This document shows positions 53,033-60,895 of a DNA stretch of 64,000 nucleotides, in pieces. The stretch spans positions 19,436 to 83,435 of the forward strand of contig CANCXX010000017.1 of NCBI GenBank assembly GCA_947381965.1, given 5' to 3'. A program made the position numbers and the translations under genes. The notes beneath the pieces are model-generated. The model ran no database searches. It was not told where the DNA came from and saw nothing but the letters and a program-made list of their open reading frames with translations. This DNA is from an uncultured bacterium (lineage in GTDB: Bacteria > Bacillota > Clostridia > Lachnospirales > Lachnospiraceae). The first letter of the stretch is position 1, and the number at the start of each line of letters is the position of its first letter.

Positions 53033-54217
53033 TTATTCAATTCTATCAGGGGAGATAACCCCAATCATCTCCCCCACCCTGTCCATATATGTATTACAGG
53101 AAGCCGTCTTTTCAAATCCGTTCCGTGCGATTTCTTCTCTTTCTTTCTCATGTTCCAGATAATAATCAATTTTCCCAATTAAATCTTCCTTACTTTCAAA
53201 GTAGACAAAATCTTCCCCAGCCGCGTAGCAGTCGTTAAAATCCGCCTGGTAATTTGTCATTAAAAATCCGCCGGAACCCATGATTTCAAAGGCCCGGAGA
53301 GGAATGCCGCTTTTGATGCTCCGAAGGCTGATATTCAGGTTGATTTTTGCAGATTTAAACACATAGGGAGCCAGTTGGTAATAGTCTACGCTGCCATGAT
53401 TGACACAGCCCGGCAGCGTCAGCTTTTCATCGGGTGTATACAGGTCGCAGGAATAGCGGCTGCCAACGGTGCCAAGGAGCTCCCGCCGTTCCATGGCGGT
53501 AAGTTTCCGGTTAATAACATATTGGGCATAAAGATATTCCACGCTTTCCACGCCGTCATCATTTGGCTGCATGGGGAGTGCTTTTAGCAGGTCGCTGACA
53601 ATATCCGGCGTTAAAAGTTCCTGGATAAAATTGCAGCCATAAACGCTCATCTGGGCAGTCATAATGCCTTCCAGATAACCTTTGGTGTAAGGGGATAGGT
53701 TTTTCATCCGGTCAAAGAACTGATGTTTTTCCGTATACAAAGACCCAACAAATGCAATGTCTGTCTGGTTCTGCCATTTGGTGCCACGGATTAGGGAAAA
53801 ATCTGTCATGGCGGAAAGCCGTTTTGTGTTTGCAGCAAGGGGCAGGTAGTGGATGGTGGAAATACCGGCCTGGTGAAATTCCATCCAGGTTTCTTTGTCA
53901 AATACAAAGATGTAGTTTCCGGGGTAAATAACGGTATAGGAATAAAGCAGCACATAGGGACTGTCATAAACCCAGGAAACATAGCGCATATCTGCCTGAC
54001 GGCAGGCAAGGGAGATAATTGGAAAGTAATTAAAGGTAAAAACAAAATCAGGGGAAAAGTCATTGATTTCCCTGACAAGCTGTTTTTCAATGACGCTGTC
54101 CCGGCGCAGCTCTTTCTTGGCAAAGGGAACGGATTTTACGGAATGTCCCAATGTCTGAAAGGCTGCTGTAATATCTTCATTTCCAAAGCTTTTCCATTCA
54201 AAAATAAGTATTTTCAT
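53033..54217 (-). CDS. CgeB-like glycosyltransferase (DUF3880 plus GT1 C-terminal domain)
   Basis: A 394-residue paralogue of the protein at 16857-18047. Shared features are FVGSLYTEKHQFF, FKSAKINLNISLRSIKSGIP and FEIMGSGGFLMTNYQADF. It lies 59 bases downstream of the 449-residue flagellin in the same direction with no terminator, so the two are very probably co-transcribed and the flagellin its acceptor. Base composition is that of the flagellar flanks, not of the AT-rich island. The ribosome site is weak (GGAA). Confidence 0.83.
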   Translation of the reverse strand: MKILIFEWKSFGNEDITAAFQTLGHSVKSVPFAKKELRRDSVIEKQLVREINDFSPDFVFTFNYFPIISLACRQADMRYVSWVYDSPYVLLYSYTVIYPGNYIFVFDKETWMEFHQAGISTIHYLPLAANTKRLSAMTDFSLIRGTKWQNQTDIAFVGSLYTEKHQFFDRMKNLSPYTKGYLEGIMTAQMSVYGCNFIQELLTPDIVSDLLKALPMQPNDDGVESVEYLYAQYVINRKLTAMERRELLGTVGSRYSCDLYTPDEKLTLPGCVNHGSVDYYQLAPYVFKSAKINLNISLRSIKSGIPLRAFEIMGSGGFLMTNYQADFNDCYAAGEDFVYFESKEDLIGKIDYYLEHEKEREEIARNGFEKTASCNTYMDRVGEMIGVISPDRIE

Positions 54218-54276
54218 AGTATTTCCATTTCTGTCTGCGGCAGATTTATTTGTATATGAAACATTGTAATGTCTCT

Positions 54277-55626
54277 TTATCCAAGCAGGCTGAGCACGCC
54301 CTGATTGATTTGGTTGGCCTGTGTCAGCATGGCTTGTCCGGCCTGCATCAGGATATTGTCATTGGCGTACTGGACCATAAGTTTTGCCATATCGGTGTCA
54401 CGGATGGCAGATTCAGAGGCCAGTGTATTTTCAACAATATTATCCAGATTTCTTATGGTGTGTTCCAGCCGGTTCTGATAAGCACCCATGCGGCTCCGCT
54501 CTTGGCTGACATAGCTGATGCTTTCCTTAAACAGAGTGATGCCGTCGGAAGCGTTGTCTATGGTGCTGGCATCCACACTGTCAATTCCAAGAGAGAGGCA
54601 GGAGATTGAGGGAAGGTCCACAGACAGATGCTGTCCCGCTTCTGCGCCTATCTGCAGTTCAATGGTAGTAGGTCCCTGGAGTTTGGCGGCGTCATTTTTT
54701 GAGTGGGCAACACCGGGGCCAAATTTTCCTGCGGTAGGCTGGATTTGGGTAATGGGCCTGTCATCATAGATTAAAAGTTTGCCATTGTTTTTTTCAAAGT
54801 GTGTGTAATGGTTTTGGGGATTGCCGTTACTGGTGGCGGCAATTATGCGGTCCATAAGCTCCGTGGAGTCTTTGACGCCAGTTATATTTACATTGTATAT
54901 GTAATGGTTTCCGCTTGTCTCTTCTCCCTTAGCAGATGTATCTGTGGTAAATTTAATGCTGTAGTGATTGCTACAGGTACAGCAGGTGGTGTAAAAACCG
55001 CTGTCATCAAGGTCCTTCAGCCGGGCTGGGTTTTTATCAAGCGCAGTAAAGTCTAGTATAGCTGCAGCATGGTCTACAGGATTGGCCGGGTCGGTGTTAT
55101 CTGTGTAGGTTTCCGACAAATGTTTGCTTGACAGAGCGCTGCCTTTTACCCATGCAGGCATTTTGCCGGACACTATTACATCGTTGCCCATATCTTCGAA
55201 AGGAACATCTTTTCCTTTTAAGATTTGGATTTCGTTAAAGGTGGTTCGGTCGGAAATGCCGTCAATTTCAGTTTTCAGCTGTGAAATTTCCTGCTGGATA
55301 TATTCGCGTTCCGTATCGGAAAGGGTCCCGTTTGCTGCTTTGATGCAGAGTTCGCTGCCCCGGTGGAGCATATCATGCACTTCCGCCATGGCGCCGTCCG
55401 CTGTCTGAACCATGGAAATACCATCTTGTGCATTCAAAGATGCCTGGGTCAGCCCACGGATTTGCCGTCTCATCTTTTCGGAAATGGAAAGGCCGGCTGC
55501 ATCATCTGCCGCCCGGTTGATGCGGTAGCCGCTGGATAATTTTTCGGTAACTTTTTGCAGACGTTTGGTTACGATACCCTGCATACGCATGGCATTCATG
55601 GCAACCAGATTATGAGATATTTCCAT
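54277..55626 (-). CDS. Flagellin with cysteine-rich insert (449 residues)
   Basis: Flagellin ends are intact: ISHNLVAMNAMRMQGI, RAADDAAGLSISEKMRRQIR, and C-terminal NILMQAGQAMLTQANQINQG. The central region is larger than in fliC. Residues about 188-288 hold a domain homologous to the insert of FlgL copy 2 (DLDDSGFYTTCCTCSNHYSI, DSTELMDRIIAAT, NHYTHFEKNNGKL). This probably is a surface-exposed D2 domain. No HExxH motif is present, so it is not a flagellinolysin. Start ATG 55626 has GGGAGGAG; the frame from 55770 is rejected. No clear SigD or SigA promoter was found upstream. Confidence 0.93.
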   Translation of the reverse strand: MEISHNLVAMNAMRMQGIVTKRLQKVTEKLSSGYRINRAADDAAGLSISEKMRRQIRGLTQASLNAQDGISMVQTADGAMAEVHDMLHRGSELCIKAANGTLSDTEREYIQQEISQLKTEIDGISDRTTFNEIQILKGKDVPFEDMGNDVIVSGKMPAWVKGSALSSKHLSETYTDNTDPANPVDHAAAILDFTALDKNPARLKDLDDSGFYTTCCTCSNHYSIKFTTDTSAKGEETSGNHYIYNVNITGVKDSTELMDRIIAATSNGNPQNHYTHFEKNNGKLLIYDDRPITQIQPTAGKFGPGVAHSKNDAAKLQGPTTIELQIGAEAGQHLSVDLPSISCLSLGIDSVDASTIDNASDGITLFKESISYVSQERSRMGAYQNRLEHTIRNLDNIVENTLASESAIRDTDMAKLMVQYANDNILMQAGQAMLTQANQINQGVLSLLG

Positions 55627-55933
55627 AAAAATTCTCCTCCCTGAGAAACTTATTGTACAAATCCTTTTGCTAATTAGAACATTTTTATCCCGATTTAAGT
55701 TACAACAGAGCTGTGTGTTGCGGGGATTAATGTGAATATAATATATTTCGGTAATTATAGAGAAAAACATTACAGGAGAAAATGTATTTTTAAACTGGGA
55801 TGATGCAACTATGATGCAAAAATGATGCAGTTTTGATGGGGATACACTGTAAAATTATTATGGCAAATATCAAATACATTTGCTGTTTATATCTGCGTTC
55901 CGCCTTTGGGCGTGGATGGAAATGGGGGTTATT
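55627..55933. promoter_or_regulatory. Divergent control region with three phased TGATGCA repeats
   Basis: TGATGCA occurs at 55801-55807, 55812-55818 and 55823-55829, a period of exactly 11 bases, so all copies face the same side of the helix. The array lies between a flagellin gene (minus) and a membrane-protein gene (plus). The remaining bases show no gene. Confidence 0.45.
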
Positions 55934-56893
55934 ATGGACGAAAGAGAAACGGGGCAGGAATTTGGAAATGGGAAGGAAAAAGGCAGGTGGAAAAGGGCAG
56001 CGTTGATAGCCGTCATACTTTTGCTTATCGCCGCAGGCTGTGTGGCTTATATTATTTTGTATCTCCTTCCGGACAAAGGATATGAGGATTACACATTGCA
56101 GATAGAGCAGTATTATGTAGAGTATTCGGAGGAGTATGATTATTGGGATGTTCTTACTGTAGAGTATCCGCATCTTACAGGTATAGAGGAAGAGGTGCAG
56201 GAGCAGGTAAACAGTCTGATGTATGAGGCTGCTATGGACAGGGTGAATTATTGGCATCTTTCTCCCAGTGACCAGGTGAAGGAGTTTCAGGCGGAAAATT
56301 TTTCTATTTTTTGCAGCGATGTGATCTGTGATGTCCCTTTTCACAGTCAGTATCTTGTAAGTATCCATCTGGACGAGGCGTATTCTGCAGGGAATCCAAT
56401 CTGGATGACCAATATGACGGAGCGGGCGCTTACGGTGGATTTGATGACAGGACAGGCTTATGGGCTTTCGGATATTTTTGAGATTAACAGTGATTTTGTG
56501 AAGCTGTGGGACCAGTGCTACAGCAAGGAAGCCGGGGAAGAAGAAGGGGATGATGAGATGCTTGACATAATGCTTTCCTGGTTTTTGGGAGAGGACGAGG
56601 AGATAAACGCGTATTATCAGTGCAGGTCTAACTTTTATGTGACGGAGGATAAGAACTTTGTCATAGGTATTTCGCTGGATCCGGTGCTGGAGGCAGCCAT
56701 TACTTCAAAGCCTGTCTACAGAGGGCTTTATGTGGAGATAGACGCAGAAGAGCTGGAACCTTACAGAAGGGAAAGCGGGTTTTGGGAAAAGTATGAAAAG
56801 TCAGAGCAGGCAGGGGAAGTTCTGCCTTGTAAGGACAGGCAGGAAAATATCTGGCTGGGGGAGGATGCAAGTGTATGGAATTGGAAGTATTAA
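55934..56893 (+). CDS. Single-pass membrane protein of unknown function
   Basis: A 319-residue protein. A charged N terminus of about 20 residues precedes one hydrophobic helix (about 21-46: ALIAVILLLIAAGCVAYIIL), and about 270 acidic extracellular residues follow. The beginning of the outer part (VLTVEYPHLTGIEEEVQEQV) and the later FEINSDFVKLW resemble DUF3298/RsiV-like proteins, but I am not sure. Start ATG 55934 follows GGGGGTT. It overlaps the LysM gene by 19 bases, so the two are one operon. Confidence 0.6.
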   Translation: MDERETGQEFGNGKEKGRWKRAALIAVILLLIAAGCVAYIILYLLPDKGYEDYTLQIEQYYVEYSEEYDYWDVLTVEYPHLTGIEEEVQEQVNSLMYEAAMDRVNYWHLSPSDQVKEFQAENFSIFCSDVICDVPFHSQYLVSIHLDEAYSAGNPIWMTNMTERALTVDLMTGQAYGLSDIFEINSDFVKLWDQCYSKEAGEEEGDDEMLDIMLSWFLGEDEEINAYYQCRSNFYVTEDKNFVIGISLDPVLEAAITSKPVYRGLYVEIDAEELEPYRRESGFWEKYEKSEQAGEVLPCKDRQENIWLGEDASVWNWKY

Positions 56894-57912
56894 AGCGGAT
56901 ATTGTCTGTTTGGGGCAGTGTTTTATTATCGGTATTGTGGATGCCTGTCTGTGCGCAGGCACAGGATTCTGTCTATCCCATGATTTACGGAAGGGTCCCG
57001 GAGGGAGATGAGCCGGTGATGGAATTAAGTGAGGCGGAAGAAGTGTATACGGTGCTCCCAGGCGATAGTTTATGGAGCATTGCGGAGAAATTTTGGGGGG
57101 ATGGCAGCAGGTATGAAGAGATTATTTTTATCAACCAGGAAGTGATGCAGTCGCCGGATTTGATTTATCCGGGGATGGATTTAAAGATGGCAGGAAAAGG
57201 GTATATTGTCAGGGAAGAAGCGCGTTATGGGGGAGTTCAGATGGGAAAATATTCGCTGGATACGCCTTATGGATGGACTCTTGGCACGCTTTCATCGGGG
57301 GATGCTTTTTCAAATTTTGCACTGTCAGGTCAGGGGATACGAAAAGTCGCCTGCCTGATACAGGATAAAAAGAAAGAAAGCGCGGAAAGTGTGGAGAATT
57401 GGGAGGAATGTGCCCACAGGATAGAACAATATGCCTGGGAAAACTACGGGGATCAGGTGTCGGATTTGGTATTTTCCCATTATCTTATGGGGGAAGAAGA
57501 GCTTGTTCTGTATTCTTTTACTTATCAGATGAAATTGGATGGGACTTTGCTGGGAAGTGTAAGGGCCTGTGCGGGGATGAAGCTGACAGAGCATATTCAG
57601 GCGGAGTTTATAGGGTTTGCGCGTAATTATGATATTGAGGGATGTGTCCGTTACATAACGGCCAGCTTTGAAGAACATTCTGATGGAGAGGATTTGGAAA
57701 AGTTTACGGTCAATGACTCCAATATGATGATTGCGCCGGAAACGGAATGGGAAATAGGCGGCATGGTTAATTCCTTTGCCTGGGTGGATGAATTTTTTTC
57801 CTCTCTGGTACAGGAAGCGGCAGGGAGCCGGCCGGAATCGGAAGAGACAGATAAAAAACAGGAGCTGATTGAGAGAATGAGCAGAAGGGCAGGGCGCAGA
57901 ACCGGAGAGTAA
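56875..57912 (+). CDS. Secreted LysM-domain protein
   Basis: A 345-residue exported protein. A signal peptide ends near residue 30 (VCAQAQ). One LysM domain spans about 57-105 (YTVLPGDSLWSIAEKFWG, then NQEVMQSPDLIYPGMDL), which binds peptidoglycan. The rest is unrecognised; it contains no catalytic motif I know. The C terminus is basic (RRAGRRTGE). With the upstream membrane protein it may form an envelope complex. A terminator follows. Confidence 0.82.
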   Translation: MELEVLKRILSVWGSVLLSVLWMPVCAQAQDSVYPMIYGRVPEGDEPVMELSEAEEVYTVLPGDSLWSIAEKFWGDGSRYEEIIFINQEVMQSPDLIYPGMDLKMAGKGYIVREEARYGGVQMGKYSLDTPYGWTLGTLSSGDAFSNFALSGQGIRKVACLIQDKKKESAESVENWEECAHRIEQYAWENYGDQVSDLVFSHYLMGEEELVLYSFTYQMKLDGTLLGSVRACAGMKLTEHIQAEFIGFARNYDIEGCVRYITASFEEHSDGEDLEKFTVNDSNMMIAPETEWEIGGMVNSFAWVDEFFSSLVQEAAGSRPESEETDKKQELIERMSRRAGRRTGE

Positions 57913-57941
57913 CAATGCAGACAAGATAAATAGTTAAATGG

Positions 57942-57975
57942 AAAACCCAAAGCCATAAAGCGGCTTTGGGTTTTT
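57942..57975. terminator. Bidirectional terminator
   Basis: AAAACCCAAAGCC and GGCTTTGGGTTTT form a 13-bp stem with a 7-base loop. A T run follows on the plus strand and the A run serves the convergent minus gene. Confidence 0.88.
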
Positions 57976-57983
57976 GATGGAAA

Positions 57984-58577
57984 TTATGAATCTGTTTCAA
58001 TGCCGGCGTCTTTAGCCATTTTGTCAAATCCTTCAAGCACAGCGTCATAGGTCTGTTTGGAAATCTCAGGAAGTTCTCCGCCCCAGGTCTTTTCTGCCTG
58101 CTTGTAGCCTTTAAGGAATGCAGAGCGCATCTTTTCAATCTTGCTGGGATCTCCGCCTGTTAAAGCGGTAGCAAAATCAAGAATACGCTGGGATGTCTGA
58201 GAAACGCCCCAGTATCCGTCTTCTGCAATGTCCTTCTGTGCCTGTGCTTTGGTAGCAGCATCCACGGTAAAGTCACCTTTTGCTAAAATGCTCCAGATGT
58301 CGTTTGCTTTTCCATAAGTCTGTCCCTGTTTAACCAGCATCTTTTCAACAAGGCTCTTTAACTGAGATGTTCTTGCATCCGCGTCCGCCTGCATTCTGGC
58401 AACTTTATTCATGTCAGGCTTATAGGTCTTTGTGGTGGAAGCCGCAGATGAAGATTCATACACGGCACCGGCGGTTTCTTTGGCTGTGTCAGCATTTACT
58501 TCGGTTTTGGTGCTCTTGTTCTGTGCAGCATAGGTACTGTATACATCACTGGCACTTGTAACTCCGTTTACGCTCAT
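57984..58577 (-). CDS. Conserved protein of unknown function under a SigD-like promoter
   Basis: A 197-residue soluble protein. Residues 1-55 are polar Ser/Thr/Ala-rich and without signal peptide. Residues about 85-190 form a helical domain with YWGVSQTSQRILDFATALTG, PSKIEKMRSAFLKGYKQAEK and GGELPEISKQTYDAVLEGF. I recall similar sequences as DUF5610 or as database entries called hydrogenase-4 component G, but with low certainty. The N terminus (VNGVTSASDVYSTYAAQNKS) is like flagellar export substrates. AAGGAGGGTGAT precedes the ATG. Confidence 0.7.
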   Translation of the reverse strand: MSVNGVTSASDVYSTYAAQNKSTKTEVNADTAKETAGAVYESSSAASTTKTYKPDMNKVARMQADADARTSQLKSLVEKMLVKQGQTYGKANDIWSILAKGDFTVDAATKAQAQKDIAEDGYWGVSQTSQRILDFATALTGGDPSKIEKMRSAFLKGYKQAEKTWGGELPEISKQTYDAVLEGFDKMAKDAGIETDS

Positions 58578-58611
58578 AATATCACCCTCCTTGGTTAGTG
58601 TTCTGATAATT

Positions 58612-58638
58612 TTATCGGCTTATTATATGTAAAATATT
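58612..58638 (-). promoter_or_regulatory. SigD-like promoter of the unknown protein
   Basis: On the minus strand GCCGATAA is an exact -10 match (58619-58612). The -35 is weaker (AATA at spacing 15, or TAAT at 16). About 35 bases upstream of the start codon. Confidence 0.7.
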
Positions 58639-58801
58639 AGCAAGGCAGAAAAATTCAGGATAAAATGTACTGAAATGTTCAGAAATTGTCCTAAACAGCA
58701 TCTGCCAGGTTAACTTAACTCAAGCATATCATATTCCGCATAGTTTGCAAAGCAGGTAAATTCTTAAAAAATAAAAATCATAAATCTTTTGATGAAAGGT
58801 A

Positions 58802-58832
58802 TTGACTTGGAGTTTACTCCAGCATTTATACT
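58802..58832 (+). promoter_or_regulatory. MerR-type promoter with 19-bp spacer and operator
   Basis: TTGACT (58802-58807), a 19-base spacer containing the dyad GGAGTTTACTCC, then TATACT (58827-58832). The over-long spacer with a central dyad is the hallmark of promoters activated by MerR proteins. Confidence 0.88.
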
Positions 58833-58891
58833 ACTATAGTAAATGACAAATAAATTTGCCGTTTATTATAGTATCTTTAAAGGAGCGCCCA

Positions 58892-59266
58892 ATGAGAATT
58901 AAAGATGTATGCGAAAAATATGGTATTTCGCCGGACACACTCCGTTATTATGAAAAGGCCGGAGCGATACCAGAGGTACACCGCACGGAAGGAGGGAGGC
59001 GTGATTATAAGGAGACGGACTTAGGCTGGGTGGAAAATGCAATTTGTATGAGAAGCGCAGGACTTTCTATGGAGGCAATTGCGGAATATGTAAGACTTTA
59101 CCAGTCAGGGGATGAAACCATTCCCGCAAGACTGCAGCTGCTTACAGACCAGAGGGAGGAAATCTTAAAGCAGAAGGAGCTGCTGGAAGCGACTCTTAAG
59201 AAACTGGACTATAAAATTTTTTGCTATGAGCGGGCAGTAAAAACCGGAAAACTTAAATTTGATTAA
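58892..59266 (+). CDS. MerR family transcriptional regulator
   Basis: A 124-residue regulator with the winged helix at the N terminus (IKDVCEKYGISPDTLRYYEK, GGRRDYKETD) and a coiled-coil dimer helix (about 85-118). There is no cysteine pattern for metal binding; the effector is unknown. Start ATG 58892 with AGGAG. It probably regulates itself and the aldo/keto reductase gene 200 bases downstream, an arrangement like AdhR-type redox or aldehyde sensors. Confidence 0.92.
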   Translation: MRIKDVCEKYGISPDTLRYYEKAGAIPEVHRTEGGRRDYKETDLGWVENAICMRSAGLSMEAIAEYVRLYQSGDETIPARLQLLTDQREEILKQKELLEATLKKLDYKIFCYERAVKTGKLKFD

Positions 59267-59435
59267 GCCGGCCAGGTAAATTCAGGTTCATGGCCTGCAG
59301 AAGTCAAAAAACCTGCAGCAGACTGACGGGACATTTTGTAACGGAGCCGCAGGGGAGATCTTGGCGGCATTTGTCAAATGGATGTTTGGAACCCGCCTGA
59401 CTCATTGCTCGCGAAAATAATACATATTAGAGCTG

Positions 59436-59450
59436 TTTCAAACACGCTCT
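59436..59450. repeat. Single end of the TTTCAAACACGCTCT repeat
   Basis: TTTCAAACACGCTCT, identical to the right end of the element at 62690-62865. No matching left end was found between 59267 and 59436, so this is a solo or decayed copy just before the ribosome site of the reductase gene. Confidence 0.55.
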
Positions 59451-59469
59451 GGGAAAGGAGACATTTTAC

Positions 59470-60603
59470 ATGATTTACAAGAAATTTCAGGACATAAATT
59501 TATCAGCGCTTGGATTGGGGGCAATGCGGCTTCCTACTGTGGGAGGAGATGATTCCCGGATTGATGAGGAAGCGGTCATGGAAATGGTGGATTACGCCAT
59601 GAAACAGGGAGTCAATTATTATGACACTGCATGGGGGTATCATGGAGAAAATTCGGAAACAGTAATGGGTAAGGCGCTTTCACGGTATCCAAGGGAACAG
59701 TTTTATCTTGCCACCAAGTTTCCGGGCTATGATTTGTCCAATATGGGAAAGACGGAGGAGATTTTTGAAAAGCAGCTGGAAAAATGTCAGGTTTCGGCGT
59801 TTGACTTTTATCTGTTCCATAATGTATGTGAAATGAACATTGAACAGTATCTGGATGACGAAAAGTATGGCACCTTTACTTATCTGATGAAACAGAAGGA
59901 AAACGGGCGTATCCGTCATTTGGGATTTTCCGCCCATGGCAGTTATGATGTGATGAAGCGTTTTCTGGAGACCTATGGAAAAGAGATGGAATTTTGCCAG
60001 ATTCAGCTTAACTGGATCGACTGGACATTTCAGGATGCAAAGGCGAAGATGGAGCTTTTAAAGGAATACAATATTCCGGTGTGGGTGATGGAGCCTTTGC
60101 GGGGCGGAATGCTGGCGAAGCTGTCAGAGGAAAATGAAGCGAAATTAAAGGCAATACGTCCTGGGGAAGGGATTCCGGCGTGGGCCTTCCGCTTTTTGCA
60201 GACATTCCCGGAAGTGAAGGTGACCCTTTCCGGTATGTCAAATCTTGAACAGCTCAAAGACAATATCCGTACCTTTGAAGAGGAAAAGCCTTTAAGCGAA
60301 AAGGAAATGGAAGGGCTGCAGGAAGTGGCGGCGGATATGACAGGCAGAATTGCGCTGCCCTGTACGGCTTGTCGTTATTGTACATCCCATTGCCCGAAAG
60401 GACTGGATATTCCGGGGCTTTTGGCCCTTTACAATGAACATGCGTTTACTGGTGGCGGCTTTATTGCTCCTATGGCGCTTATGGCAGTGCCGGAAGAGAA
60501 GAAACCTTCGGCGTGTATTGGATGCCGGAGCTGTGAAAAAGTCTGTCCCCAGCAGATTAGAATTTCAGAGGCGATGGCTGATTTTGTTTCAAAGCTGGGA
60601 TAA
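59470..60603 (+). CDS. Aldo/keto reductase with C-terminal 4Fe-4S ferredoxin domain
   Basis: A 377-residue enzyme. Residues 1-280 are an AKR barrel (SALGLGAMRLP, NYYDTAWGYHGENSE with the catalytic Asp and Tyr, FYLATKFPG, HNVCEMN). The C-terminal part binds two clusters (CTACRYCTSHCPKG near 298 and CIGCRSCEKVCPQ near 345). Clostridia commonly carry this fused type; electron transfer may come from ferredoxin. GGAAAGGAG precedes the ATG. Controlled with or by the MerR gene upstream. Confidence 0.92.
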   Translation: MIYKKFQDINLSALGLGAMRLPTVGGDDSRIDEEAVMEMVDYAMKQGVNYYDTAWGYHGENSETVMGKALSRYPREQFYLATKFPGYDLSNMGKTEEIFEKQLEKCQVSAFDFYLFHNVCEMNIEQYLDDEKYGTFTYLMKQKENGRIRHLGFSAHGSYDVMKRFLETYGKEMEFCQIQLNWIDWTFQDAKAKMELLKEYNIPVWVMEPLRGGMLAKLSEENEAKLKAIRPGEGIPAWAFRFLQTFPEVKVTLSGMSNLEQLKDNIRTFEEEKPLSEKEMEGLQEVAADMTGRIALPCTACRYCTSHCPKGLDIPGLLALYNEHAFTGGGFIAPMALMAVPEEKKPSACIGCRSCEKVCPQQIRISEAMADFVSKLG

Positions 60604-60619
60604 AAATTCAGGTAGAAAG

Positions 60620-60655
60620 AAAAGCCAGTGCGTGTGGGTGCGTACTGGTTTTTTT
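60620..60655 (+). terminator. Rho-independent terminator
   Basis: AAAGCCAGT and ACTGGTTTT pair (one G-T) across a 14-base loop and run into seven T. Confidence 0.75.
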
Positions 60656-60765
60656 GACCCCTATGGGAAGCGAGCCAGGCAGCAGGGGAATTTGATTCCT
60701 TGCCGAAGTGTGTCCGAAACTATCTGTATGCGGGCGCTATGGCGGAAGAAAATAGAAAAATGATA

Positions 60766-60793
60766 TTGAGTTTTTAGTGAAGAGGTTTATAAT
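60766..60793 (+). promoter_or_regulatory. SigA-type promoter of the third flagellin
   Basis: TTGAGT (60766-60771), 16-base spacer, TATAAT (60788-60793). No SigD pattern was found before this flagellin, unlike fliC. Confidence 0.7.
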
Positions 60794-60895
60794 AAAACAG
60801 AGAGATAATATAGAAAATTATATTCCAGTTGTGGCAGGTACGTGTAAAGTCCATAAATGGACATCATATGGGGAAATTTTGAGGGAGGAAAGAAC

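Noticed and set aside
55627-55780. A SigD promoter for the second flagellin
   Set aside because: The best candidate on the minus strand (ACCGAAAT) lacks a good -35 at 15 bases; not listed.
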